Assembly: GCA_913058295.1 (NCBI GenBank)
Contig: CAJXRD010000027.1
Span: 1 to 43,269, forward strand
Length of the DNA: 43,269 nucleotides
Direction of reading: 5' to 3'
Origin: an uncultured Flavobacteriales bacterium
GTDB taxonomy: Bacteria; Bacteroidota; Bacteroidia; Flavobacteriales; Flavobacteriaceae
A model generated the notes under the pieces. It did no database searches. It was not told the DNA's origin and saw only the letters and a program-made list of their open reading frames with translations. Positions 23,507 through 31,081 of the stretch are shown piece by piece. The position numbers and the translations under genes are program-made. Every line of letters begins with the position of its first letter. The stretch's first letter is position 1.

Positions 23507-23694
23507 TGTTTAGTCAAGGACAGTTAATTTTTGGTGTATTATTTTTTATCGCCTTTGCCATATTTATTGGCTTTAGTTACCGTAAAGACTTAAAACTTCA
23601 TAAGAAGTATTACAAGGGAAGTCTTTGGATTCTATTAGGCTTTATCACTTTTGTTATTGTATTATTCTTCTTAAAAAGTTGGTTGCAAAATTAA
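23506..23694 (+). CDS. Small two-helix membrane protein, unknown function
   Basis: The 62-residue protein has two hydrophobic helices (about residues 7-24 and 39-57) separated by a basic loop (SYRKDLKLHKKYYKG), so both ends should lie on the same side with the loop in the cytoplasm. I recall similar short proteins in related genera but no function. A strong terminator follows its stop. No plus-strand TAnnTTTG is visible immediately upstream; transcription could begin in the 46-bp gap. Confidence 0.75.
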   Translation: MFSQGQLIFGVLFFIAFAIFIGFSYRKDLKLHKKYYKGSLWILLGFITFVIVLFFLKSWLQN

Positions 23695-23729
23695 AAAAGT
23701 GCTTTTTGAATGAACAAAAAGCACTTTTT
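23694..23729. terminator. Strong bidirectional terminator
   Basis: Perfect 15-bp arms (AAAAAGTGCTTTTTG at 23694-23708 and its complement at 23715-23729) with a 6-nt loop separate two convergent genes, the small membrane protein and the M49 peptidase. A/T tracts are part of both arms, so it can work from both sides. Confidence 0.85.
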
Positions 23730-23750
23730 ATAATATTATTGTAATATCTA

Positions 23751-25817
23751 TTAATTTACCTCAGGTAAAAAATTATAATTTTTACTATACTCTAACATTT
23801 GCTCTTTAAATGTTTTTGGTTGTTCTAAAGTAAATCCTTCAATCTCACCTGCATCATTTGTTTTAGGTGTAATTACTGGATTTACAAAACCACTATATGG
23901 AGCAGAAGTAAATTGTTTATTACGCTCTAAAATTTCTTTGTGTAAATCTTGATCCACTTTTACACCATATCCTTCTACTAAAGCTTCCACTGCAGCAAAA
24001 TCTCCTTCAGATTTAATACGTTGTGTTTCCCGTAATAATTGTCCGAATAATTCATGAAGTTTTTCATAATCGTTAATATTATAATACGTTTTCCCATCAC
24101 GAGTAATTTTTTCAATTACATTATCTGCTGCTCCTTTTTCAAAAGCCCAAGCAGAAACCCATTGTCTATTACGCATATGTGATTCTTCAACATCATCTCC
24201 TAATTCTAAACGAATTAATTGCGTCATTAAACCATTACGGATATAACCATCAAATGCAGCCATACCTAAACTTTTCCAATCCTCTACTAAACCTAATTCT
24301 TGAAGCTTTGGGTTGTATAAATAATAAAGACCTACTAAATCCGCACGTCCTTCTTCTAAAGTAGAAGCATAGTTTTTAAGAGTTTCTTTTGTTTCACCAA
24401 CTCCTGGATTTAATTGTCCAGATGCATGGCCTATTACTTCGTGTAAAGCTGTATGCAACTTATCTCCTAATTGTCCGTATTTTTTTTCTAATTCATACTC
24501 TTCATCATCATTTACAAATTCTTTTAAACGACCTGAACTACCTGCATTATTATAAGCATGAATAATATTTCCTAAAGAAACCGATTTAGATCCAACTTCA
24601 GCACGAATCCAATTTGCGTTTGGTAAGTTTACACCGATTGGTGTACTAGGAGATGCGTCTCCAGCTTCACCAGCAACATTTACTACTTTATAAGTAACAC
24701 CAACTACATTTTTCTTTTTATGTTCTTCCATTAATGGTGAGTTATCTTCAAACCATTGTGCGTTTTCAGATAAAACTGCCATTTTTTTAGACATATCAAA
24801 ATCCTTTATCTGTACTACAGTTTCATAAGAACCTCTATAGCCTAATGGATCATTATATACTTCGATAAAACTATTGATATAATCAATATTTCCATCAGTA
24901 GCAGCAGTCCAAGCAACATTATAATCGTCCCAAGTTTGAAGATCTCCAGACTTGTAATATGAAATTAATAAACCTAATGCATTTCCTTGAGCATCATTTT
25001 CAGCAACACCTTGAGCAAGCTCTAACCATTTTACGATTTCATCTATTGCAGATCCGTATAATCCACCAGATTTATAAACACGTTCTTTTAATTCTCCATT
25101 CTCTTTTACTAATTGAGAATTTAATCCATAAGATAAAGGTTTTTTAGGATCTGGAGATTTCATATTTCCGTAGAAAGTTTCAACATCAGCATTCGTTACA
25201 TCTGGTCCATATAAGTTAACAGCACTCATTAAAACATTGTCCACTCCTTTTGCCTGATTTACTTTTTTAGGATCTTTATCGTTAAATATAACATCAAAAG
25301 CTTCCCCTTCTAATTTTGTATTTGTTGCTGCTAATAATTCACTTAGATATTCTGAAGTAAAATTAGCTGGAAGTTTAGCATTTGAATAATGATGATGTAT
25401 TCCATTAGAAAACCAAACTCTTTTTAAATAGGTTTCAAAATTACTCCAATCATCTGTACTCTTATCCCCATCATAGCTTGTGTATACATTTTCTAAGGCT
25501 TTTCTAATCGTTAAATTATGACGATAATTTTGATCCCAAGAAATATCACGACCAGACAATCCTGCTTTTGTAAGGTAATACACTAACTTTTGTTCTTTTA
25601 AGGTTAAATCTTCCCAACCCGGAACTTGATAACGCAATACTTTAATATCTGCAAATTGCTCAACATTAAAATTAAATGAGTCTGAAGAAGTAGCTTCACT
25701 ACTAGTAGCTAAAGCTTCTTTAGTTTCAGAATTAGCTTCCACATTTTTACTTTCTTCTTTACATGAAGTAATGAGGAAAGAAAACAATAACATTCCTATT
25801 AAAAACTTGATTTTCAT
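23751..25817 (-). CDS. M49 dipeptidyl peptidase III-like lipoprotein
   Basis: The 688-residue zinc exopeptidase removes dipeptides from the N terminus of oligopeptides. A lipoprotein signal (MKIKFLIGMLLFSFLITSC, Cys at residue 19) anchors it to a membrane, unlike cytosolic animal DPP III. The catalytic region has H-E-x-x-G-H as ALHEVIGHASGQL at about residue 458, which fits the M49 type HExxxH zinc site, and EEGRADLVGLYY about 30 residues later, giving the third ligand. The start is ATG 25815-25817, with a -7 box at 25846-25853. Length is normal. Expected location is the periplasmic side of the inner or outer membrane, in peptide nutrition. Confidence 0.93.
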   Translation of the reverse strand: MKIKFLIGMLLFSFLITSCKEESKNVEANSETKEALATSSEATSSDSFNFNVEQFADIKVLRYQVPGWEDLTLKEQKLVYYLTKAGLSGRDISWDQNYRHNLTIRKALENVYTSYDGDKSTDDWSNFETYLKRVWFSNGIHHHYSNAKLPANFTSEYLSELLAATNTKLEGEAFDVIFNDKDPKKVNQAKGVDNVLMSAVNLYGPDVTNADVETFYGNMKSPDPKKPLSYGLNSQLVKENGELKERVYKSGGLYGSAIDEIVKWLELAQGVAENDAQGNALGLLISYYKSGDLQTWDDYNVAWTAATDGNIDYINSFIEVYNDPLGYRGSYETVVQIKDFDMSKKMAVLSENAQWFEDNSPLMEEHKKKNVVGVTYKVVNVAGEAGDASPSTPIGVNLPNANWIRAEVGSKSVSLGNIIHAYNNAGSSGRLKEFVNDDEEYELEKKYGQLGDKLHTALHEVIGHASGQLNPGVGETKETLKNYASTLEEGRADLVGLYYLYNPKLQELGLVEDWKSLGMAAFDGYIRNGLMTQLIRLELGDDVEESHMRNRQWVSAWAFEKGAADNVIEKITRDGKTYYNINDYEKLHELFGQLLRETQRIKSEGDFAAVEALVEGYGVKVDQDLHKEILERNKQFTSAPYSGFVNPVITPKTNDAGEIEGFTLEQPKTFKEQMLEYSKNYNFLPEVN

Positions 25818-25845
25818 TTTTATTTCTTTTTTAAATTAGTGTCCT

Positions 25846-25853
25846 CAAAAGTA
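25846..25853 (-). promoter_or_regulatory. -7 box of the M49 peptidase gene
   Basis: The minus strand reads TACTTTTG, a full match, and predicts a leader of about 22 nt before the ATG at 25817. Confidence 0.65.
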
Positions 25854-25998
25854 ATGAAATAAGTGGATAAAAAAAACGCCGACATCCCTCTAATGTTATA
25901 TTTATCAACTCACCGTCTAATTGGTGAATTTGTTTAAAAAAATAATAAGATTCAAAAAAAGAGTAACTTAGTCCTTTAAACCACAAAATCACTATGTC

Positions 25999-27030
25999 AT
26001 GAAAATTTTAAAGTATTTATTAATTATTATCGCCATCTTATTAGTTGGAGGATGGGCATTAGTAACGACTCAACCTGACAGCTACGACGTAAAACGCACA
26101 AAGCTGATTAAAGCTCCAGCCAATGTAGTCTTTAATAACCTTAACGATTTTAAAAACTGGGAAGAATGGGGCCCTTGGATGGAAGAAGATTCTACTATTG
26201 TTACTACATATCCAGAAAACACAAATGGAGAAGGCGGATCCTATAGTTGGACGAGTAAGGATGGACCTGGAAATTTAAAAACAATAGCTATTGTTGAAAA
26301 TAAATCCATAGATCAAAAAATACAATTTGGTGATTATGATCCAACTGATATGTATTGGACTCTAGATAAAACAGAAGATGGCACAAATGTTACTTGGGGA
26401 ATGAAAGCTGAAAAAACTCCATTTATGTTTAAATTATTCGCTATGATATCTGGAGGAATGGATGGAATGTTGGGACCTATGGAAGAAAAAGGATTGGAGA
26501 ATTTAGAAAATGTAATTATGGAAGAAATAAAAAACAATCCTCCTAGCTCAAATATATATAGAATTGGTGAAATAACCCAAAAAGAGATTAAGCATCAAAC
26601 CTTTATTGGATACCATCAGATAGCAAAGTTTGAAGAAGTTCCAGCTTTATTTGCTGAATTTATGCCAAAAGCTGGGATGCATGCAGCAAGTAATAATTTA
26701 AAAGGAGAAGATTATACTCCAGCATCCGTTTTTATAAAATGGGATGAAGAAAAAGGAGAAACCGAATTTTATATTGGATTAATACTAAGCAAAGAACTCG
26801 CTCCTGCAGAAGGTATGGATCTTATCGATATTCCTGCTGGAAATGTAATTACTGTTTCTAAATTTGGAGATTATGGCGTAGGAGATTTAGAAGCCCATAC
26901 CAATATTTACAAATATTCTCATGCCAATAAAATTGAATTTGGGGAGCTAGTTTGGGAATTATATATGAATGACCCTACGGAAGTAAAACCAGAAGAGATG
27001 CAAACAGATATTTATTATCAAGTGAAATAA
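25999..27030 (+). CDS. SRPBCC domain + GyrI-like domain protein, membrane anchored
   Basis: The 343-residue protein has an N-terminal membrane anchor (MKILKYLLIIIAILLVGGWAL), then an SRPBCC/polyketide-cyclase-like domain (about residues 30-175: KAPANVVFNNLNDFKNWEEW, then NVTWGMKAEKT) and a GyrI-like small-molecule binding domain (about 180-343: IKHQTFIGYHQIAKF, and IDIPAGNVITVSKFGDY). Both folds bind hydrophobic or small ligands; a specific ligand cannot be given. The SRPBCC-GyrI pairing occurs in other Bacteroidota. A weak -7 candidate, TAACTTAG at 25964-25971, precedes it; a clear terminator follows at 27052-27086. Confidence 0.85.
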   Translation: MKILKYLLIIIAILLVGGWALVTTQPDSYDVKRTKLIKAPANVVFNNLNDFKNWEEWGPWMEEDSTIVTTYPENTNGEGGSYSWTSKDGPGNLKTIAIVENKSIDQKIQFGDYDPTDMYWTLDKTEDGTNVTWGMKAEKTPFMFKLFAMISGGMDGMLGPMEEKGLENLENVIMEEIKNNPPSSNIYRIGEITQKEIKHQTFIGYHQIAKFEEVPALFAEFMPKAGMHAASNNLKGEDYTPASVFIKWDEEKGETEFYIGLILSKELAPAEGMDLIDIPAGNVITVSKFGDYGVGDLEAHTNIYKYSHANKIEFGELVWELYMNDPTEVKPEEMQTDIYYQVK

Positions 27031-27051
27031 TCTTATTAAGCAGTTATAGAC

Positions 27052-27086
27052 ATCCTCATGAGTTATTTTACTCGTGAGGATTTTTT
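27052..27086 (+). terminator. Terminator of the SRPBCC/GyrI gene
   Basis: ATCCTCATGAG at 27052-27062 pairs with CTCGTGAGGAT at 27071-27081 (one T-G pair) around an 8-nt loop, followed by six T. The GTG at 27074-27076 inside the arm is in frame with crcB but unlikely to be its start. Confidence 0.85.
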
Positions 27087-27097
27087 ATATTCGTAAA

Positions 27098-27469
27098 ATG
27101 AAAAGTTTACTATTAGTTTTTTTAGGAGGAGGCTTAGGGAGTACCCTTCGATTTATAATTGGCAAATACCTAAATAGTCCAGAATCAGGAATCCCCTACG
27201 GTACTTTTACTGCAAATATTATTGGTAGTTTATTAATTGGTATTATACTAGGTTTAGCTGCCAAGAACGAATCCCTTTCCCAGAATACCATTTTATTTTT
27301 AGCAACAGGTTTTTGTGGTGGTTTCACCACATTTTCAGCATTTGCTTACGAAAATCATATCTTCTTAAAATCGGGTGACTTTATGACTTTTGCTCTATAT
27401 ACTATCGCAAGTTTTATTTTAGGTTTTGCTGCAGTATTCTTTGGAATATGGGCAGTAAAATTCTTTTAA
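27098..27469 (+). CDS. crcB: Fluoride channel CrcB (Fluc)
   Basis: CrcB dimers form F- selective channels that expel fluoride. The 123-residue protein has four membrane helices and the family motifs: GGGLGSTLRFIIGK near the N terminus, GTFTANIIGS with the pore Asn, GFCGGFTTFSAFAYE with the Phe-box Phe residues, and a hydrophobic last helix. ATG 27098 (MKSLLLVFLGGGLGS) is preferred; an in-frame GTG at 27074 lies inside the terminator hairpin of the previous gene. No fluoride riboswitch pattern was recognised in the 67-bp gap upstream. The gene is convergent with DUF1684 and overlaps it by 4 bp. Confidence 0.92.
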   Translation: MKSLLLVFLGGGLGSTLRFIIGKYLNSPESGIPYGTFTANIIGSLLIGIILGLAAKNESLSQNTILFLATGFCGGFTTFSAFAYENHIFLKSGDFMTFALYTIASFILGFAAVFFGIWAVKFF

Positions 27470-28071
27470 TGGTGCCCAAATTCTTTTACTCCAGCTTCAA
27501 TTCGAATAAGCAAATCGTTTTCTTTAGGTGGTATAGGACAAGAATATCTATGATTATATGCACAGTAAGGATTAAATGCTAAGTTAAAATCTATAACCAC
27601 AGTATCTCCTTTTGGCACCTCTAATTCTAAATACCTTCCCCCTCCATAAGAGCCATCACCACTTGTTAGATCTGTGAATGGTATAAAAACATAATCATCT
27701 TCTGGTTTTTCTACAGGTCTAGTACTTTTATAAATATTTAATTTAAATTCCTTTTCATCTATAACAAATTCGGCTATTGCATATTTTACATATTCAGGCA
27801 AACGATCTGTAGAAGTTTTCATTAAAAAGGGTTTCGCATCTGGAGTACGAGTTAATTTTGCCTTGACATGATACTTTAAATCTATTTTATAAAAATTTAA
27901 TTTTTTAAAAGTTATAAAATCCAAAGAATCTAAAATAGTAGTTTCTGGATTTCCAAACTCTTTGTTTTCTTTAGATTGATACGCCTTAATTTCTTTTTTG
28001 ATTTCTTTAGGGCTTTGTGCGTTTCCTACTAATGAAACAAAAAGAAATAATAAGGATAGAAATGTTTTCAT
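27466..28071 (-). CDS. DUF1684 family secreted protein
   Basis: The 201-residue protein has a Sec signal (MKTFLSLLFLFVSLVGNAQ, about residues 1-19) and the DUF1684 core: VFIPFTDLTSGDGSYGGGRY and the highly conserved DFNLAFNPYCAYNHRYSCP with two Cys, then IPPKENDL, which is the family hallmark. Function is not known. The gene is convergent with crcB by a 4-bp overlap and divergent from the short ORF/MFS unit across the 68-bp gap 28072-28139. Residues between 60 and 110 are variable strands. Confidence 0.85.
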   Translation of the reverse strand: MKTFLSLLFLFVSLVGNAQSPKEIKKEIKAYQSKENKEFGNPETTILDSLDFITFKKLNFYKIDLKYHVKAKLTRTPDAKPFLMKTSTDRLPEYVKYAIAEFVIDEKEFKLNIYKSTRPVEKPEDDYVFIPFTDLTSGDGSYGGGRYLELEVPKGDTVVIDFNLAFNPYCAYNHRYSCPIPPKENDLLIRIEAGVKEFGHH

Positions 28072-28114
28072 TTTTATAATTTTAGTAAATATAACAATGC
28101 ATCTTTTATTTTAC

Positions 28115-28140
28115 TACTTTCGTATTAATTATATACGAAA
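28115..28140 (+). promoter_or_regulatory. Operator-like inverted repeat over a candidate -7 box
   Basis: TACTTTCG at 28115-28122 differs from TAnnTTTG by one base. Overlapping it is the perfect inverted repeat TTTCGTAT-N7-ATACGAAA (28118-28125 and 28133-28140), whose last base is the A of a short ORF's ATG. A repressor bound there would cover the promoter and start site. Confidence 0.5.
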
Positions 28141-28214
28141 TGAAATCCAATACAAACATTTGTAAGCAAAAACCTGTATTTTCTATTCAGAATTGTCGGC
28201 GATGTCTGTATTGA
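28140..28214 (+). CDS. Short cysteine/arginine-containing ORF, possible leader peptide
   Basis: The ORF from ATG 28140 to TGA 28212-28214 encodes 24 residues: a hydrophilic start (MKSNTNICKQK), a short PVFSIQN stretch and the end NCRRCLY, with three Cys. The Arg pair is encoded by CGG CGA, rare codons in such an A/T-rich genome. Upstream is the inverted repeat and a near-consensus -7 box, and downstream, 28 bp after its stop, a terminator that precedes the MFS transporter gene. This arrangement resembles a ribosome-stalling leader with attenuator. There is no homology evidence, so it could also be a chance ORF in the 5' region. Confidence 0.4.
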   Translation: MKSNTNICKQKPVFSIQNCRRCLY

Positions 28215-28242
28215 CTATATAACAATAAATAATTTCAATCTA

Positions 28243-28278
28243 AAAACGTCCCGATAGCTATCGGGGCGTTTTATTTTT
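28243..28278 (+). terminator. Intrinsic terminator or attenuator before the MFS gene
   Basis: AAAACGTCCCGATA (28243-28256) pairs with TATCGGGGCGTTTT (28259-28272) with one T-G pair, then TTATTTTTAT. The core CCCGATAGCTATCGGG is a palindrome that recurs widely in Flavobacteriaceae terminators, as I recall. The MFS start codon is only 24 bp after the hairpin arm, so it may be an attenuator or a terminator of a separate short unit. Confidence 0.75.
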
Positions 28279-28296
28279 ATACCAACTAATTCACTA

Positions 28297-29526
28297 ATGA
28301 AGAATATATATTTTAAATACATAGCCTCATTTAAGGGGCTATCCAAAGAGATTTGGTTTTTAGCCTTTGTAACTTTTGTTAACAGAGCAGGAACTATGAT
28401 TCTTCCTTTTTTGAGCAGATACTTAAATGAAGAATTAGAGTTTAGCTTAGAAAATGTAGGTATCATTCTTTCCTTTTTTGGAATTGGATCCCTAGTAGGA
28501 CATTATCTAGGAGGTAAACTAACCGATAAAATAGGTTTCTATAATATCATGGTAAGAAGTTTACTTACTACAGGGTTTTTATTTATAGGCTTACAGTTTG
28601 TAACTAGCTTTTGGGCAATGTGTTTTAGTATTTTCATTATTATGAGTGTTGCAGATATGTTTCGCCCAGCACTTTTCGTATCTCTAAAAGCTTATAGTAA
28701 ACCCGAAAATCAAACTCGATCTCTAGCTTTAATTAGATTGGCAATTAACTTAGGATTTATCTTTGGACCTATTGTTGGAGGGTTTCTAATAGTAAATAGT
28801 GGCTATATTACTTTATTTTGGATAGACGGTATCACTTGTATTTTATCTACTTTATTATTTGTAATGTTGGTAAAAAAGAAAGAATTACATAATAAGGAAG
28901 AAAAAGAACAAGCATTACAGAAGGTTGAAAAGTTTAGCTTATTTCAAGATAAACCATACTTAATTTTTTTAGGAATTAGCTTTTTAATGGGAATGGTTTT
29001 TATGCAACTATTTTTTACAATGCCTACGTTTCATAATAAACAGTTTGGTTTAACTGAAGATTACACAGGCCTATTAATGCTTCTTAATGCCGTACTTATT
29101 GTTTTATTAGAAATGCCATTGGTTAGTTGGATTGAAAATAAAAAAATATCAAATCCAAAATTATTCTTTTATAGTTCCTTTTTAATGGGGATTAGTTTTG
29201 TGTTTTTACTTTTTGATAGTTATTGGCAAATATTGATCATACATATGCTTTTTATTACTGTAGGTGAAATGATCTCATTTCCATTTACAAATACCTTTGC
29301 TATGAACCGGGCTAAGAAAGGACAAGAAGGAAGTTATATGGCTTGGTATTCTATCTCCTTTTCCTTTGCTCATATTATTTGTCCTATATTAAGTTTTACT
29401 ATTATAGAAAAATTCGGCTATAAAACGAACTGGAGTTTAACCGCTATTTATGGATTGATTGCCATGTTTTTATCGGTATGGTTATATCAAATTATAAAAA
29501 AATCTCACGAACCTATTAATCAATAA
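28297..29526 (+). CDS. Major facilitator superfamily exporter
   Basis: The 409-residue protein has about twelve membrane helices with the MFS motif A region as GHYLGGKLTDKIGFYNIMV (loop 2-3) and RSLALIRLAINLGFIFGPIVGG in helix 5, which resembles the drug/H+ antiporter motif C. It starts with MKNIYFKYIASFKGLSKEIW. Substrate is unknown; the group includes multidrug exporters. It is 4 bp before the DJ-1-like lipoprotein gene, so both form an operon; the promoter is not obvious and could lie upstream of the terminator at 28243. Confidence 0.9.
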   Translation: MKNIYFKYIASFKGLSKEIWFLAFVTFVNRAGTMILPFLSRYLNEELEFSLENVGIILSFFGIGSLVGHYLGGKLTDKIGFYNIMVRSLLTTGFLFIGLQFVTSFWAMCFSIFIIMSVADMFRPALFVSLKAYSKPENQTRSLALIRLAINLGFIFGPIVGGFLIVNSGYITLFWIDGITCILSTLLFVMLVKKKELHNKEEKEQALQKVEKFSLFQDKPYLIFLGISFLMGMVFMQLFFTMPTFHNKQFGLTEDYTGLLMLLNAVLIVLLEMPLVSWIENKKISNPKLFFYSSFLMGISFVFLLFDSYWQILIIHMLFITVGEMISFPFTNTFAMNRAKKGQEGSYMAWYSISFSFAHIICPILSFTIIEKFGYKTNWSLTAIYGLIAMFLSVWLYQIIKKSHEPINQ

Positions 29527-29530
29527 AACT

Positions 29531-30289
29531 ATGTATTTATTTAAATCTTTTGTTTTTTTACTATTTATTGGATTTATTTCTTGTGGAAACCCTTCCGGAG
29601 AAAAAAAATCAAATGAAGCTTTGGAAACTGTTTCAAAGACACAAAAAACCTTTCCAAAACTAGACCCTACAAGATATAATGTAGGTTTTCTAATAATGGA
29701 CGGGACCTTTAATACGGAACTTACCGCTCCATTCGATATTTTTCAGCACACTATATTTAGGGAAAATATAAAAGCTATGAATGTTTTTACTGTTGCGAAT
29801 ACAGATTCCTACATTACTACCTTCGAAGGCATGAAAATTATTTCTGACTATAATTATATTTCAGATTCAATTCCAAAAATTGATATCCTTGTCGTTCCAA
29901 GTGCAGAACATCATTTAGATAGTGATCTGGAAGATCTTGCTATGCTAGAATTTGTAAAAAAAGCAGATAAAGAAGCGCTATATATTACCTCACATTGTGA
30001 TGGTGCTTTTGTTTTAGCGAAAGCAGGACTGCTTAACGAATCTGTATCCACCACATTCCCAAGTGATATCGATGCGATGAGAAATATGTTTCCTGAATTA
30101 GACATTAGGAAAGATGTTCTTTTTGTTCATGACGGAAAATACATAACATCCGCTGGTGGAGCCAAAAGTTTTGAAGCCGCTCTTTATTTATGTGAATTCT
30201 TATATGGAAAGAAAGTTACTCAAGAATTAGCAGGTGGCTTAGTGATTGATTGGAATTTAGAGAATGTCCCACATTTGATTGTAAATTAG
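29531..30289 (+). CDS. DJ-1/PfpI family lipoprotein
   Basis: The 252-residue protein has a lipoprotein signal (MYLFKSFVFLLFIGFISC, Cys at about residue 18) and a class I glutamine amidotransferase-like DJ-1/PfpI domain starting at about residue 52: YNVGFLIMDGTFNTELTAPFDIF, then IDILVVPSAEHHL and the nucleophile elbow YITSHCDGAFVLAKAG with Cys at about residue 156. DJ-1 family members act in stress protection, glyoxalase, protease or transcription roles; the first segment VGFLIMDGTFNTELTAPFD is like that of the GATase-1 domain of AraC-type regulators, but here there is no HTH. Location at the periplasmic face of a membrane is unusual for this family. It is the second gene of the MFS operon. 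Confidence 0.88.
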   Translation: MYLFKSFVFLLFIGFISCGNPSGEKKSNEALETVSKTQKTFPKLDPTRYNVGFLIMDGTFNTELTAPFDIFQHTIFRENIKAMNVFTVANTDSYITTFEGMKIISDYNYISDSIPKIDILVVPSAEHHLDSDLEDLAMLEFVKKADKEALYITSHCDGAFVLAKAGLLNESVSTTFPSDIDAMRNMFPELDIRKDVLFVHDGKYITSAGGAKSFEAALYLCEFLYGKKVTQELAGGLVIDWNLENVPHLIVN

Positions 30290-30336
30290 TGGCAATCCCT
30301 TTAAGTTAACATTGATTTATAATATCTTTACTCAAT

Positions 30337-31011
30337 ATGGAGGAAAAAATATGGTTTTTTGAAAAAGTAAATCTTTTTAGCATGCTTTGTCCACATAAAT
30401 TCAAGGCCTATAAAAAGGACCATGAATTTAATAGCTATAAGAAGCAAGAGTATATTTATTTTGAAGAAGATAATGCTACTAAAGTTTATCTTATTGAAAA
30501 AGGGAAAGTGAAAATTGGTTACTATACTGAAGAAGGCGATGAAGTGATAAAATCTATTTTAACTAAAGGAGAGTTATTCGGTGAAAAAGCCATTTTAGGG
30601 GAAGAGAAAAGAGAAGAATTTGCAAAGTCATTAGATAACAGCACTTCTATATGTCCTGTGGATGTTAATACCATGCATGACTTAATGCGAAATAATAAAC
30701 CCTTCAGTTTTAAAATTTACAAATTAATTGGTTTCAGAATTAAACGTTTAGAAAGAAGATTGGAACTCATTATGTTTAAGGATACAAAAACTCGATTAAT
30801 CGAATTTTTAAATGAGCTTTGTGAAGATTACGGCTATGACTGTGAGAAAACAGGAAATAAAATCATTAACCATCCTTATACCCAAAAGGAAATAGCCTCA
30901 TTAATTGGAACATCCAGACCTACACTTAATATCTCTTTAAATGAACTTAAGGAGGAAAATTTTATCGATTTCAACCGAAATCAAATAACAATTTTTAAAA
31001 ATACTAATTAG
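30337..31011 (+). CDS. Crp/Fnr family transcriptional regulator
   Basis: The 224-residue protein has a cyclic-nucleotide-binding-like beta-roll (about residues 30-120: VYLIEKGKVKIGYYTEEGDE, then GELFGEKAIL), a long dimerisation helix (FKIYKLIGFRIKRLERRLEL) and a C-terminal HTH_Crp (about 175-215: YTQKEIASLIGTSRPTLNIS LNELK, written in two parts). FNR-type cysteine ligands at the N terminus are not arranged as in FNR, though Cys 18 exists; cAMP-binding residues of CRP are not evident. The ligand is unknown. The perfect palindrome TGTTAGCTAGCTAACA starts one base after its stop codon, about 40 bp before the predicted start of transcription of the downstream lipoprotein gene, which suggests that this regulator activates that gene. 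Confidence 0.9.
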   Translation: MEEKIWFFEKVNLFSMLCPHKFKAYKKDHEFNSYKKQEYIYFEEDNATKVYLIEKGKVKIGYYTEEGDEVIKSILTKGELFGEKAILGEEKREEFAKSLDNSTSICPVDVNTMHDLMRNNKPFSFKIYKLIGFRIKRLERRLELIMFKDTKTRLIEFLNELCEDYGYDCEKTGNKIINHPYTQKEIASLIGTSRPTLNISLNELKEENFIDFNRNQITIFKNTN

Positions 31012-31027
31012 TGTTAGCTAGCTAACA
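31012..31027. promoter_or_regulatory. 16-bp perfect palindrome, candidate Crp-type operator
   Basis: TGTTAGCTAGCTAACA is perfectly symmetric. Its centre is about 33 bp upstream of the centre of the -7 box TACTTTTG (31049-31056), that is, near -40, the class II activator position for Crp-family proteins. It has the general T-G-T-x6-A-C-A type of symmetry used by this family. It starts right after the stop codon of the crp-like gene. Confidence 0.55.
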
Positions 31028-31048
31028 TTTAAAGTTATTCTTGTCATT

Positions 31049-31056
31049 TACTTTTG
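31049..31056 (+). promoter_or_regulatory. -7 box of the RskA-like lipoprotein gene
   Basis: TACTTTTG is a perfect consensus match. Transcription would begin about 31060 and leave a leader of about 22 nt, A-rich, before ATG 31082. The -33 TTTG is lacking, consistent with activator dependence. Confidence 0.6.
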
Positions 31057-31081
31057 TTATATAATATAAAAAAACAAAAAA

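Noticed and set aside
27074-27097. GTG start of crcB within the hairpin at 27052-27086
   Set aside because: The codon lies in the terminator arm; ATG 27098 gives the canonical CrcB N terminus.
27031-27097. Fluoride riboswitch in front of crcB
   Set aside because: The gap is filled by the terminator of the previous gene and has no recognisable crcB-motif RNA core.
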